DNA of 64,000 nucleotides from Saccopteryx bilineata (GCF_036850765.1 NC_089490.1:279944482-280008481), one strand, 5' to 3'; shown: positions 1-11,290, counted from the first letter of the stretch. Numbers and translations are program-made. Notes: generated by a model not told the origin, from the letters alone.

Positions 1-366
1 TGGTGCTCCTTGGTTTGGTGCATATATATTAAGGATTGTTATGTCTTCTTGATTCAACTTCCCCTTAATCATTATGAAATGACCATTTTTGTCTCTGAGT
101 ACTTTTTCTGTCTTGTAGTCAGCATTATTAGATATGAGTATTGCTACGCCTGCTTTTTTTTGGGTGTTGTTTGCTTGGAGTATTGTTTTCCAGCCTTTCA
201 CTTTGAATTTGTTTTTATCCTTGTTGCTTAGATGTGTTTCTTGTAGGCAGCATATAGTTGGATTTTCTTTTTTAATCCATTCTGCTACTCTGTGTCTTTT
301 TATTGGTAAGTTTAATCCATTTACATTTAGTGTAATTATTGACACTTGTGGGTTCCCTACTGCCAT
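1..366 (-). CDS. LINE-1 ORF2 protein, N-terminal endonuclease part (runs off window)
   Basis: ORF2p supplies the endonuclease and reverse transcriptase that nick target DNA and copy L1 RNA in the nucleus. The start codon is the complement of 364-366 and the frame stays open for 122 codons to the edge. The protein begins MAVGNPQVS and shows the typical APE-type endonuclease N-terminus: TLNVNGLN, then CCLQETHL, then GVAILIS and ILNIYAPNQGAP. Asn14 and Glu43, which match catalytic or metal-binding positions of the L1 endonuclease, are both present. The remaining catalytic residues, the reverse transcriptase and the Cys-rich domain are outside the window. Confidence 0.92.
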   Translation of the reverse strand, partial: MAVGNPQVSIITLNVNGLNLPIKRHRVAEWIKKENPTICCLQETHLSNKDKNKFKVKGWKTILQANNTQKKAGVAILISNNADYKTEKVLRDKNGHFIMIKGKLNQEDITILNIYAPNQGAP

Positions 367-691
367 TTTATAAATTGCTTTCTGTTAGTTTTGTATCTAG
401 TTTGATTCTTCTCTTTTGTTTTTCTATCATTTGTTTTTGTTTGTTTGTGTTCCATACTTCTTTCCTCTGTTGCTACCTTTTTTAAGTCAAGTGTTTTTGT
501 GGTGGTTTTTTTAAGGGTGGTTACCATTAAGTAATGAAAAGGGTACCTACCATATTCATTGTAGTACCCTATCTTATAAGTATTTCTGCACTTCATCATC
601 CTTTGCTACTGTTAATCTCCATCCTCTCCCCTCTTTTTTTCCTTTGTTGTCACAGTTTAAGTTTGGTTTTATTGTGTTCTTGGTGGAGCTG
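367..691 (-). other. LINE-1 inter-ORF spacer
   Basis: About 325 bp separate the ORF1 stop from the ORF2 start, much longer than the roughly 60-bp spacer of human L1. The plus strand is T-rich here, so the L1 sense strand is A-rich. Short frames occur in it, but none resembles L1 protein. How ORF2 is translated downstream of such a long spacer cannot be read from the sequence. Confidence 0.7.
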
Positions 692-1687
692 TTACTTGTG
701 GTGTTGTTTTCTTTTGTTCTTTGAATCTGGTTGGAAAACCCCCTTTAGTATTTCCTGGAGTGGGGGCTTTCTGTTGATAAATTCTCTCATCTTTTCTGTA
801 TTTGTGAATGTTTTTATATCTCCTTCATACTTGAAGGATAGCTTTGATGGGTATAGTATTCTTGGCTGAAAGTTCCTCTCTTTCAGGGCTTTAAATATTG
901 GGGTCCACTCTCTTCTAGCTTGTAGAGTTTCTGCTGAGAAATCTGATGATAATCTAATAGGCCTTCCTTTATATGTTGTACTCTTCTTTTCCCTGGCTGC
1001 CTTGAGAATCTTTTCTTTGTCATTGGTTTGTGTCATCTTTATTATGATGTGCCTTGGAGTGGGTTTGTTGGGGTTAAGAAAACTTGGTGTTCTGTTTGCT
1101 TCTTGAATTTGAGGCTTTAGTTCCTTCCACAGGCTTGGGAAGTTCTTGTCTATTATTTGTTTGAGTATATTCTCCATTCCATTTTCTTTCTCTTCTCCCT
1201 CTGATATACCTATTATTCTTATGTTATTCTTTCTGATGGAGTCAGACAATTCCTGTAGGGCTTTCTCGTTTTTTATTATTTTTGAGTCTCTTTCTTCTTC
1301 TCTCTGTTGTGCCTCAAGTTGTTTGTCTTCTATTTCACTAATCCTATCCTCAATCTGGGCTGTTCTGTTAGCTAAGCTGGTTACCTCGTTTTTCAGCTCG
1401 TGAATTGAGTTTTTCATTTCTGTTTGATTTGTTTTTATAGTTTCAATTTCCTTGGTAATATATTCTTTGTGTTCATTGAGTTGTTTTCTGATCTCCCTAT
1501 ATTGCCTTTCTGTGTTTTCTTGTATATCTCTGAGTATTTTTAAGATTTCTATCTTAAATTCTCTGTCATTTAGCTCCAAGGCTTCCAATATGTTAAGTCT
1601 TTTCTCCATAGATTTTTCCACATCTATTTGTGTTACCTCTCTTTCTTTTGTATCCATAATATTCGATTTCCTCTTTCTTATCGGCAT
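692..1687 (-). CDS. LINE-1 ORF1 protein (RNA-binding chaperone), intact
   Basis: ORF1p is the trimeric RNA-binding chaperone that coats L1 RNA in the cytoplasm. The frame is complete: 331 residues and a stop, close to the ~338 of human ORF1p. Residues ~45-150 are a heptad-rich, Glu/Lys-rich coiled coil. Residues ~153-245 look like the RRM (NNIRIIGISEGEE near 154-166, then PRHIIIKM near 211). Residues ~250-317 are the C-terminal domain, with the strongly conserved SAETLQARREW at 251-261 and FQPRILYPSKLSF at 273-285. The C-terminus is a basic tail (KNKRKQHHK). The first Met is used because the frame begins MPIRKRKSN, as in many mammalian ORF1p; a second Met at residue 11 is possible. Confidence 0.95.
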   Translation of the reverse strand: MPIRKRKSNIMDTKEREVTQIDVEKSMEKRLNILEALELNDREFKIEILKILRDIQENTERQYREIRKQLNEHKEYITKEIETIKTNQTEMKNSIHELKNEVTSLANRTAQIEDRISEIEDKQLEAQQREEERDSKIIKNEKALQELSDSIRKNNIRIIGISEGEEKENGMENILKQIIDKNFPSLWKELKPQIQEANRTPSFLNPNKPTPRHIIIKMTQTNDKEKILKAAREKKSTTYKGRPIRLSSDFSAETLQARREWTPIFKALKERNFQPRILYPSKLSFKYEGDIKTFTNTEKMREFINRKPPLQEILKGVFQPDSKNKRKQHHK

Positions 1688-4090
1688 CTGAGGGTGGTCT
1701 TATTGAAAGCACTAATTAGAATTAATAAAGAGTAAAAAGTAAAAAAAAAAAAAAAAGGGTAAAACACCCCACAAAAAAAAACAGTAATAATTTATTATTT
1801 CCCCCCTTTTTTCTCTCTTCTCTTTCCCTCCTCTCCCCTCCTCAGGGAAATATCGTGCCTATAATGGAGGGCCTGATTTGGGGTGAAGAGTTCAAGGGGC
1901 AAAAAAAAGGGAGTAGGGACCTACTAAATGAAAAAAAAAAAAAAAAAAAAAAAAAAAGGAAGAAAATCTTAGACAAGCATAAGATGATTTGCTTGTATGT
2001 GATGGTCAACTAAGAGATATAATGAGAGGGATAAGAGGGAACCAGAAAAAAGGACCAAAAAAGAATAATAAAGAAGAAAAAATAAAAATAATAAGTAAAA
2101 ATCTGTTGTATTAAGTGGAGCGAAGACTAAATACAATGGAGACCTTGGGTTGGGAGGACCCAAAATGCCACAAAAATAAACAAACAAGAAAAAAAAAATA
2201 AAAACAAAAGCAAAAAAGAGAAATAAAGCCAAAAAAAAGCCTTGAGTCCCAAATTAACTAATTTGTTTGTGATTGAGGATTATATGGGAGGAAAGTAAAA
2301 TGAGAAAAGAAAAAACGAATAGAAAGGAAAAAATAAGAAAAAGAGAAAAACGAAGGAAGAAATAAAATAGGAAGAGAAAAAAACAAAATAAAGCAAGACA
2401 AAAAAAAAAAAAACAAAAGAGGAGAGAGTGAGAGTTAAGTGTTTTGGAGTATAACCTTAAAGGAGAGTGAGGATGAAGAAGAAAAATAAAATGCAACACT
2501 CATGGGTAGTGTAGTTCAAGAAAGGGGAAGCATAAGATGGGCAGAGAATAGAAGGACCGAGGTGGAGGAAATAAAGGCAAAAAGATAGAAGAAACAAACA
2601 ACAACAACAACAACAAAAATAGTGGATCAAGTTGTAAAGTCTGTGGGTTTTTCTTGATTTTGAGAGGTTAACTTCTTCCTTTTTCTTTTCTCTCCCTCTT
2701 CCTGGTCGGTGACTCTGTACCCCAGGCTCTGCCCCTGTGTCACTCTTAGGTAGGGATTTGCAGTTGATGGGATTCTATGGCAATGTCATATAATTGGCTT
2801 TAGTCTTGCTGGAAGTAAAGGCTTGTTGGCGTTTGCAGGGTCCAACGATGAGAGAGTTTGCTTTCCTGGATTCTCTCTCCTAGTCCCCCCTTTCTGAATT
2901 AGCAGCCTGGTGATCCAGCTATAAGGCTGCAACTGCTTCTGCCTGGGGAGTAAGAGGCTCAAAGAGCTGGGAAATCCCCACTCTATCCCCACTCAGTGCA
3001 AGGCTTTGGGAAAGGCTCTGACAGTCAGGGCCTCCAGTGTAATCAGGCGGGGGTGGGAGTCAATTGTTGTCAAGGTGACTGTTCAGCGCCTATCATTTAG
3101 TTGGACCTCTCAACCCAGGCTTTCCACACTTTGTAGCCTGTTTTTGCAGGGAAGAAGAGGCACTAGTCTCTGCTTACGACTAGTGTAGTATAGACCTTAT
3201 TATCTGCCAAGTCCTTCTTGTTAGCGTTTATCCCTAAATATGGAGGCTCTATTAATCAGAAGTTGCCCCCGCCCCTTTAGCGAGAGGCACTAAAAAATAT
3301 CACGCCTCTTGTCTTGGAACGCTGAATTGAGAGAGATCTTATCAATTAGAACCAAGGGTGCGCAGATTTCATGGGTTAAGCTAATTTCAGTGATTGGGTC
3401 GCAGCTGTGCTTCCGAAGGTATTTTAGGCTGCCTGTGCGCGCCCCTCCCCCAACGCTTGATTGTTAGCTTGAATGGCTGGGTGAGGTGCCCCGCCCACCA
3501 CGGAGAGAATCTCCCAAGCCTCTCCCGCTTGCCCCGCCGCTGGCGGCTGGACCGCACCAGGCGCAGGATAATGGAGCCCCCTGGGTGTGCGGGCCAGCAG
3601 GGCGCCCTGGGCGCGTGGAATGCCCAAGGCACGCACGCAAATGGGGCGCTCCGGGCACCGGTGGCCGGCGACCCCCAGTCGCAGTGTGCGGGCCGCTGGG
3701 AACGTCAGCGGTGCTCAACCGGGCCGGGCGCGCGCGCGGCTGCTCACAGTGGCTCACGGCGGCTCGTGGCGGCCGCTCGCGGTGGCGGTTCGCGGCGGCC
3801 GCTCGCGGCGGCTCGCGGGGGCTCGCGGTGGCGGCTCGCGGTTCCCAAGTATATGGGCTGACTCACCGCAGGCGCACTCCCTTGCGGTTTGAAAGAACGT
3901 CCCTGTGGTAGATTCCTCCACACCCTCGTCTCTCAGATTCAAGTGATAACAGTCCTTTCGCTATCAGTTTGTGTGGAACTCCGGAATGCTCCGAGGATAA
4001 ATTTTTCTGTTTCTAGTTGATAAATTTGTTGTGATTTAGGGGAGAGCTGTCGGACGCGCTGCTCACGGCGCCATTTCCGTGACGTCCTCC
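1688..4090 (-). promoter_or_regulatory. LINE-1 5' UTR / internal promoter
   Basis: About 2.4 kb precede ORF1. On the L1 sense strand, the first ~30 bases contain a CRE-like GGACGTCA and then AAATGGCGCC, a YY1-like ATGGC core near where mammalian L1 promoters carry YY1 sites. This is followed by a CpG-dense region (about 3480-3850), a mixed unique-looking part (2640-3480), and a long pyrimidine-rich stretch (about 1740-2640, A-rich as written) with homopolymer runs and a (CAA)n tract near 2598-2617. Short frames inside it do not resemble known proteins. Transcription factor assignments are by motif only. Confidence 0.75.
3736..3845 (-). repeat. CpG-rich short tandem array in LINE-1 5' UTR
   Basis: Imperfect iterations of a ~9-bp unit close to GCGGCTCGC (GCGAGCCGC on the L1 sense strand), with GGC and GGT insertions. 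The unit recurs about ten times and holds a CpG in nearly every copy. It sits ~250-350 bp inside the L1 5' end, the expected place for promoter and methylation control. Confidence 0.8.
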
Positions 4091-5855
4091 TGAACAATTT
4101 TAAATCAGTAGATTTTGCATTAGAAATCTTGTCCCATATTCCCCTGTGGGGGGAATGCCTCCAGTATTTCTCTCTTAGAGTTTCTTTATTTGTGTTTGTC
4201 AGGTGGGTGTCTCCTTGTAACCTGTTAAGAAAACACTGGGCTTTGAGATTCAGACATTCAGTCAGTTACTGATTATAATTTCCTGGTCTTTTATTATTAA
4301 AGGGGACCAGAGCTCTTCTACATCCTGCAAAACAGGCTACTCACATTACTTGAGAATGTTTATCATCCAGTAGAACTCTGCTTTTCATAATATGGATATA
4401 TGATCAGTATTTGTAAATCAAAAAGAGATACCAATAAATAAAATCCTAAAAAGAAAAAGAAATGGAAAAGAATTTATTCCTCTTATTTCTGGCATGGTTA
4501 CTCTTTCTAAGTTCACTTAAAAGCATTCCTTAATATTACATAACCATGGTAATTTTTAAGGAAGATAAGCATGGTTTAGCTCAAACTTGTGGTTTTTACT
4601 GAAATAAGTCACAATGCCAATGGCAGAATGCTTTGCTACAGGCATTATTTTCATTAAGAACTTAGGAATCAAATGAAATCAACCCAAATGAACTAGAAGC
4701 AGCCCCAATTATGGTTATTCAGGAAGTACACATTACACACTTGTGGTTTCAGTAATTGCAATGGCCACTAATGTGGCTCTAAGATTCCAAGTTGTGTTTT
4801 TCTTTTAATGATGATGACATACTTTCATTTGGTTTTTATAATAGAAGATACAGAGTCAGCAATCTTTGATTTATTTCCATAACAGAATTGTAAATGTTTT
4901 ATGCAGCAGGTTCCTCTTGATCTAGTTAAAAATAAATCATTTAAACTTTAAGGTAGCTCCAATAATTCCATTCCAAGGCGTTTTAAGTATTTTAGAACTT
5001 AGGTACAATTACACAAAAGATGAACACCTGTAAATGGACGTGGGAGTACAAACTGCAGTCAGAGGAAACCGCCATATCAAGCAAGATGAAACTGGATCTT
5101 TTTAATCTCTCTCTATATATGGTTCTTCAGTTTTAATTCACAGAGATGTTGGGCAGAAATAAATCAATAAATGGCTTTACATCTCTGCTCTTTGTATAAT
5201 TCTGTTTGCAGTGTCATCCTTTGCAATGATCTCACAAAATGCTTAAGAAAGTAAGAGCAGTGTGGGCCTTTCGGACCTTCCTTCCATGCTTTCTCTGTAA
5301 AACCTCTCTTCCTTTGACCTCTGCTTCCATACTCTGTGAGCATAGCCAGAGAAAAATCCCACACTGATGTGGACTGGAGAGATTACACAACCACATTTTT
5401 GGTCTTCAGACTATTTGTTGGAAGGTCTTTTGTGTCCAGATTCCCTGATCCAGTCCTTACTACAGACATTATTCCAAACCTTCACCACGCTGTCACCACC
5501 AAAAACTCAGCAGCTCCCCATCTCAGGAAATAACTTTTGTTCCTTCTGACCCAAGAAAGATGGAAATCTGCAGAAGGGAAAGCCCTCAAGCTTTCAACTC
5601 TCCAATGACTTTTAAGCAGAACCCCATAACATAAACAATTACTATCTTTGAATTAACTGCATAAGTTCCACAATAATGACAAAATAAGTGAGTGATAAAA
5701 TAGTGCATTCCAATAATTCTGAGATGAACACTATTCATATCACCATCTCTGAAATCACCTTACAATCCTTTTTAGGCCGATGGTGGTCATGTCACAGTTC
5801 GCAAGCCCTGCATATGTAGGAAACTGGCCTCCTGTGTTTCATTCAAAAAAATTCT
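4091..5855. other. AT-rich single-copy DNA, no gene seen
   Basis: No long frame, no exon-like sequence and no repeat that I recognise. Short frames near 5164-5549 have no recognisable domain. Confidence 0.5.
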
Positions 5856-5990
5856 TTTTTTTTCTTATCAAAAACTTTATTAAATTTATTGAGGGTGGCA
5901 CTGGTTAATAAAATTATATAGGTTTCAAGTGTACAATGATATAATACAGCATCTGTATATTGTATCAGTCTTGTAGTTGTATTTTAAGAT
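5856..5990 (-). mobile_element. LINE-1 3' UTR end fragment
   Basis: A poly-T-like start, then TTGAGGGTGGCACTGGTTAA and GTTTCAAGTGTACAATGATA. This is the reverse complement of the 3' end of Laurasiatherian L1 families, recognised from memory. Only ~130 bp remain, so it is a 5'-truncated insertion. Confidence 0.7.
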
Positions 5991-6289
5991 TTATTTGAAC
6001 TCATCAATTCCATGGGTATTTATTTTAGTATGATGCCTAAAAAAGGTTGAAAATATTAAAGTAATAATAATAATACTGAGATTTTTATGGCACTATGTGC
6101 AACACCAAGCAATCTCTTTATCCTTTGTGTAACTCTTAGAACCAAAACAAGGTCTCTTTCCTTCTGTTCCACTTTTCTTGCTTTTGTTTTTTACAAGTTC
6201 TTTTGTGTCTTAAATCTATATTTCAGCTCTATATTAATAACACCAACAAGTGAATTTTAACCAACAGAATAATTATTATATATTTTCTA

Positions 6290-6482
6290 TACAAGTGGTT
6301 CTCACCATTTTCATTCATCAAAATCACCCGAAGGGCTGGTTAATTCCCATGTTATGGGCATCATCCCAAGTTTCTGATTCAGAAAGTTGGTGGTGGGGCT
6401 AGAGAACCAGCATCTCTAACAAAATCTCACATATTCCTGCTGCTGCTGGTTGGAGGACCATACTTTGGGAATCACTCTTCTA
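6290..6482. mobile_element. MER5A-like hAT-Charlie non-autonomous DNA element
   Basis: Starts with CAAGTGGTTCTCACC and ends with TTTGGGAATCACTC, which are imperfect inverted repeats. The interior has AAAATCACCCGAAGGGCTGG and TTTCTGATTCAGAAAG, the pattern of MER5-type elements (the 'TGGTTCTCAA...TTAGAATCACCTGG' family). Ancient and diverged. Confidence 0.75.
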
Positions 6483-6744
6483 CATTAACTTTGCAGAGAC
6501 ACATACGCTTCTTTCTTCTCTTTGCTTCTCCTTTCTATTCAGTTCTACTTTTCAGGAATAACTTTTGCCTCTTTACTTAATGGGAATCATGATGGTATTT
6601 GAAAGAAATCAAAGTGTCATACCAATTTTATACTGCTGGATTTTTCAGAATATACAGAACCCCAGTTTCCACTCTCTTGTTTTGTTTTTTTGTTTTTCTA
6701 TCTACACAGGCACTGCAGTGGGAAATCTGAGCATGATAATCATC

Positions 6745-6860
6745 ATCAGGATCAATCCATTGGTTAATAAGCTCATAGTTTTTAAGTGTACATTTATGTG
6801 ATATGTGTTCTGTATATTGCATTGTGTGCCCACCACCCAAGGGAAGGGTAATTAGGGTAA
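6745..6860 (-). mobile_element. LINE-1 3' UTR end fragment (second copy)
   Basis: CATTGGTTAATAAGCTCATA, TTTTAAGTGTACATTTATGT and GTGTGCCCACCACCCAAG match the same 3' end type as 5856-5990, but more diverged. Confidence 0.6.
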
Positions 6861-9820
6861 AGGTGGCCAAATACATAATGACGGAAGATGATTTGAGTTC
6901 AGGTGGTGGGCACAAAAACCCTTCGAACTTTGAAGAAGGAATGTCAGTTCTGGCTGTTGTTTGAAAACCTTCCAGTGACATATCCTGGTGCAATCAAGAA
7001 AACAAGGCTTGCAGAATGTGTCACCACAGCTCAAAAGGCATCACGGAGGAGACTGTGAAACACTTCTTAAAACTGTGTTGCCCCACCACCACTTTGATGT
7101 CACCAAGGATGGTAGCGTGTGAAAACTGTGATGTCAGTGACAGCATCAGAAGTGAATCAGAAGAAAAAAACTATGGAAAAGTGTTGGGTATACTTAACCA
7201 ATTTAATGAACTTGTATTTTGTTTTTTAATACTATAAAATAACAATATATGATAAAAAAGATCTATATCTAGATGAGTTTAAAAGAGCTTTTCTAATAGG
7301 TGTAAAATAAAAATTGTAAGTAACAAAAAAGCTTTTTATCTTCCCTAGTTCCTCCCTCCCTTCTTCCCTCCTTCCTTCTCTCTCTCTTCACCCCTTCCTT
7401 TCTAGCTTGCCTTCTTCGTTTATTTTTCTTCCATCTTTTCTCCCTTAGTGGTAATAAGAGAATGGTGTATGTTAACTTAAACATATCTCAGATTTTATGA
7501 AATATGATGACAATTGAAGTAGTGATAATGATCCTGACATTTAGTCACCAAATTAGTAACAATTAATCTAAAGACTGACAATACAATAGCAAATTTTCAG
7601 ATTTCAAATTTGTTTTTACAAGTACATTCTAAAGACCTTTATTTCATTGTCACACTAATCAAAATATTTTTAAATCATTTAAATGCACATAATTATCAAA
7701 TACTCATAAATTTAATGCTTTACATTTTAAATGACAAAAACTTAGGTTGTTTTTTTACCTCCATGACTTTTTTTTTATGCAAGTTTGAATAATTGTATTT
7801 AATGTAAAAATCATGTCCTCAAAATCATTATCCAGGAGAATGTTGTTTATTTTTATTACTAAGGTAAATTTTTCATTTTTCAACAACTATTACCATCATC
7901 AATTTTTATTTATGAGCTCCACAATCAATATTTTCTGAATGTTTATATTTACAAATTACAGAAAACTTCCTCTTCAAGTCTTACAAAGATTGTGAAACTT
8001 GAGTTATTACATCTTTTTCACCACATGAGAATAACACATATTTACTGAAAATCTCTTGCATGTTTATGGAGGATATGTGTATACATTGACACGTCTGCAC
8101 CACATGAGCTGGGTCTAACTTACTTTGCACAGATGACAGAGAACATAATCACTGGAGGCGGAAGTCAAGACCAAGAGCCAAGAGAAGAAATAAATAAATA
8201 TGCATTAAAGAAAGCCGGCCTGAATATCAGGAACATTACAGTTGCTTGATGGTGGTGGTGCACTCTAAGTTCATCTGTCATTTGAGAGTAGATCAGAAGG
8301 AGTCAGGTTAAATGACTGACAACCAACAAATAAATAGGATCCATTATTGAAAAGCCCTTATTTCCTGTCTCCTTACACTATGCTGTACTTCTGTATTCAG
8401 CGGGAAACTCACTAAACTGAAAAACCTGACATCCCTCATCTTTGTCAAGGCCCTAAACACAGCATAGTCAATGTCTTGAAGTCCCTTAAGCCCTCTGGCT
8501 CTGTGCACTCAGCATGTAAGCTCTCCATAAACGACGCGGAGTGCTGGCGGGAGGAAGTGACAAACGCGTGAATTAAAATTTTACACTGTGCTATATGAAT
8601 GCATTTCCTAACAATTAGCATTATTGGCTGCTAAAATGTGTTTCAAAAGGAGTCACAGACCTTCACATTTTATATATCAAGGGTCTGTGTAATGAAAACA
8701 ACTCACATGTTTATTTAGTGCACAATGGAAAAGTGAAAAGAATTTACAGATCTTATAAAATGGTAAGTATAACCAGATTGCATTTAGGAATCATTAAAAT
8801 TTTAATAGAAAGTCTAAAAAATTCATTTTAGTTGATTTTGGGCACAAATAGTAGGCTGTGTTCTTACCAATAATATTCTTACTATAATAATCGCTGTTTA
8901 GAATAAATCCATAATTCCTATAGAAGAATAAGCTTAGGTGCTGACTACACATATCTAAGCCTAATTCTCCTATTTTCTAGCGCATTATAGCCCTCCAGAA
9001 TCAGCAGGTATATTGATACAAGAGTACCAGCTGCCAAAAAGCTTTACAGATAGGACTTAAATAGCAAACATGGGGACAAAAACTGATGATGTCTGTTATG
9101 TGGACTCTCCCCACACAGGTGTGGTGGCCTCTCCAAAATACCAGACTTAGTAACATGAAGACCAAATGCAGCTTGAATGTAACCATCATTTGTTGTGTTA
9201 GCGCTCTCTCTGCCTCTGTGTCTGTCTCTCGGTCCTTCTCTTTCTGCCCTACCCCCAGTGTTTGCTTCTTCTCACTGCCATTTTGAAATACTGGATATCT
9301 GACTCTATATTTTTTACCTTGCATGTTGCTCCAGTTTCAACTCTTACCCCAGGGCTTAGTCTTCATTGAACTGAACTGAACTAAATTGTCAGCTCTTTGA
9401 GTGCATCGTACATGGTTTTCCTTTGGGCCCTTCCACATGTCCTCTTCTGGCCAGAAACATTGCTCTTATAGATATTAGCTTGAGCCATATGTAACTGTCA
9501 TTTCTGCAGGTCAAAAATGGTGGGATCTCAGCAATATTGTAAGGTCCTAAGGTTGACGCTAATATTTTTTCTTCAAGTTTTGAGTTAAATGTCCCTCCCT
9601 CCAGGGCATTTCTTTAGGCTGCTTCTTTTAGCCTTATGTAGCATTTCGCACTTTTCTGAATTTTTATAAGTTACTTATTCAGTTGTTTGATTTGAACAGT
9701 AACTGTGAGATCCTTGAAATCATGAGCCACAATTGATTGGACATCTAGTTATCTTTAATGCTGGGAAATATTTTGGTGAGTGTCATAGGTAATACTTTCA
9801 TATCACCAACTGAATGTTGA
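6861..9820. other. AT-rich single-copy DNA, no gene seen
   Basis: Holds a CT-rich low-complexity tract at about 7340-7445. The short frames at 7016-7237 and 9001-9324 show no domain. Nothing else recognised. Confidence 0.5.
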
Positions 9821-9829
9821 GAACTAAAT

Positions 9830-9831
<2 letters not shown>

Positions 9832-9861
<30 letters not shown>

Positions 9862-10253
9862 CATTTTTTCATTTTTCTGAAGCTGGAAACGGGGAGAGAC
9901 AGTCAGACAGACTCCCGCATGCGCCCGACCGGGATCCACCCAGCACGCCCACCAGGGGCGACGCTCTGCCCACCAGGGGGCGATGCTCTGCCCATCCTGG
10001 GCGTCGCCATATTGCGACCAGAGCCACTCTAGCACCTGAGGCAGAGGCCACAGAGCCATCCCCAGCGCCCGGGCCATCTCTGCTCCAATGGAGCCTTGGC
10101 TGCGGGAGGGGAAGAGAGAGACAGAGAGGAAAGCGCGGCGGAGGGGTGGAGAAGCAAATGGGCGCTTCTCCTGTGTGCCCTGGCCGGGAATCAAACCCGG
10201 GTCCTCCGCACGCTAGGCCGACGCTCTACCGCTGAGCCAACCGGCCAGGGCCA
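9832..10253 (-). mobile_element. Long tRNA-Ala-like SINE, two-unit subfamily
   Basis: The tRNA-like head is at the right (10253 leftwards). Its 5' and 3' acceptor arms are complementary, the A box is GGCTCAGCGGT and the B box GGTTTGATTCC. A CT-rich linker, a GC-rich body and a poly-T (A tail on the element strand) at 9832-9861 follow. TSD: GAACTAAATTC at 9821-9831 versus GACTAAATTC at 10255-10264. The anticodon-loop region CTAGCGT suggests tRNA-Ala(AGC) ancestry. The body has two copies of the 22-bp CAGAGC...CCCTGGT unit. Confidence 0.9.
9970..9984 (+). promoter_or_regulatory. CTCF-like motif inside SINE
   Basis: CCACCAGGGGGCGAT agrees with the CTCF core CCASYAGRKGGCRSY at all but one position. 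It comes from the SINE consensus; occupancy is unknown. Confidence 0.45.
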
Positions 10254-10264
10254 GGACTAAATTC

Positions 10265-10635
10265 TAATAATAGATTCATTCAGTGAACAAAAGTAATTCA
10301 AAACAAAAATAGCCTGGAAGACCAAGACAGTATCTTTTTTCTTAGATTTTATGGCTGAGTTCCTGGTTCAATCATTTATTTTCTTAATGAACAGGTATAT
10401 TATTTGCCTTAGGCAGTGTACATTTATATCTACAGATATATAATTTACACAAATAGTGATAAAGCACAATATTTTCTGGTAGTTGCTATATAAGTGCATC
10501 TCTAGTTAGGGTACTTCCTCAAGAAGCCATCTGAAATGAGGTTAGGAGGCTGGTAAGATTTAAGTAGGAGGACGTAAATGAAAAGAATAAAGTAAACAAA
10601 AAGGCAGAAGAGGTGAAGTTCAGAGGTGTTTTTTC
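10265..10635. other. AT-rich DNA, nothing recognised
   Basis: No coding or repeat signal that I can name. Confidence 0.5.
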
Positions 10636-10639
10636 CTCA

Positions 10640-10905
10640 TTCTTTCTTCACAGTTCAAATTGAATTTATTGTAGTTAATTCTTTTTTGAAAAGTTGAGAT
10701 AAAATGTGCCTAAAATGTAATACACTTAAGTATATAATTTAATAAATTATACCTCCACACACATACAAGCAGGTAATTCATATTTGAATCAAGATACAGA
10801 AGAACATTTCCATCACCTCTGAAGGTTCCCTCATATTCCTTCATACTCAGTGCCCAACCAGTACCTGATTTTGGTCACTATAGAGTAGTTTTGCTTGTTC
10901 TTGTA
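10640..10905. mobile_element. Old L1M-type LINE-1 3' fragment (tentative)
   Basis: TTGAGATAAAATGTGCCTAA, then AATACACTTAAGTATATAAT, then ACATTTCCATCACCTCTGAA follow the layout of ancient L1ME 3' UTRs ('TTGAGATATAATTCACATACC ... AACATTTTCATCACC'). Highly diverged. Confidence 0.45.
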
Positions 10906-11290
10906 ACAAGAATGGGGGCTGCTTCTTAGAAAGACCAAACCTTTATTAGAAACTTGGAATTTTAACTCCAGCTGAGGGTGGGGGGGCCATTGATTGAATC
11001 AATAATGCCTATGCTATAGAATCTTCATAAAACCTCTAAACTCCTAAAGATGTGGTTCAGAGAGCTTGCGAGTTGGTGGGCACACTGAGGGGCTGGAAGA
11101 ATGGTGTGCCCCGAGAGGGCATGGAGCTCTGGGCACTCTCCTCGCAGTGTCTTACCAGATGCGTCTCTTCCCTTTGGCTTCTCCTGAGTTATTTCCATTT
11201 TAATAAACCAGTAAGTAAAGTGTTTCCCTGATTTTAGTGAGTCGTTCTACCTGAGACTTTTGGTGACTCAGTCTGTACATGAGCAACCAG
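10906..11290 (+). mobile_element. ERVL-type LTR fragment
   Basis: Contains TTTTAATAAACCAGTAAGTA followed by GTGTTTCCCTGA, the polyadenylation-region signature of several old mammalian ERVL/MER LTRs, preceded by a GC-richer LTR body. Exact ends and a TSD are not visible. Confidence 0.5.

Larger units (their letters stand above)
1..4090 (-). mobile_element. LINE-1 retrotransposon, 5' half (3' half outside window)
   Basis: Read on the minus strand, this stretch has the order of a full-length mammalian LINE-1: 5' UTR (4090 down to 1688), ORF1 (1687-692), spacer (691-367), ORF2 start (366) continuing past base 1. ORF1 and the visible part of ORF2 have no stops or frameshifts, so the copy appears young. 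The 5' end is placed near 4090 because the GC-rich promoter-like sequence ends there and AT-rich single-copy DNA follows. The 3' end, poly-A tail and target-site duplication lie outside the window, so full length and activity cannot be judged. Confidence 0.93.

Noticed and set aside
1969..2499. Phe/Leu-rich minus-strand frames resembling membrane proteins
   Set aside because: Translation of the pyrimidine-rich LINE-1 leader.
3394..3942. Overlapping long frames in the GC-rich block
   Set aside because: Inside the LINE-1 5' UTR; high GC removes stops in all frames.
6852..7237. Possible processed pseudogene or exon (Cys-containing frames on both strands)
   Set aside because: No recognisable domain, no splice-site logic, no poly-A tail; partly overlaps an L1 3' fragment.
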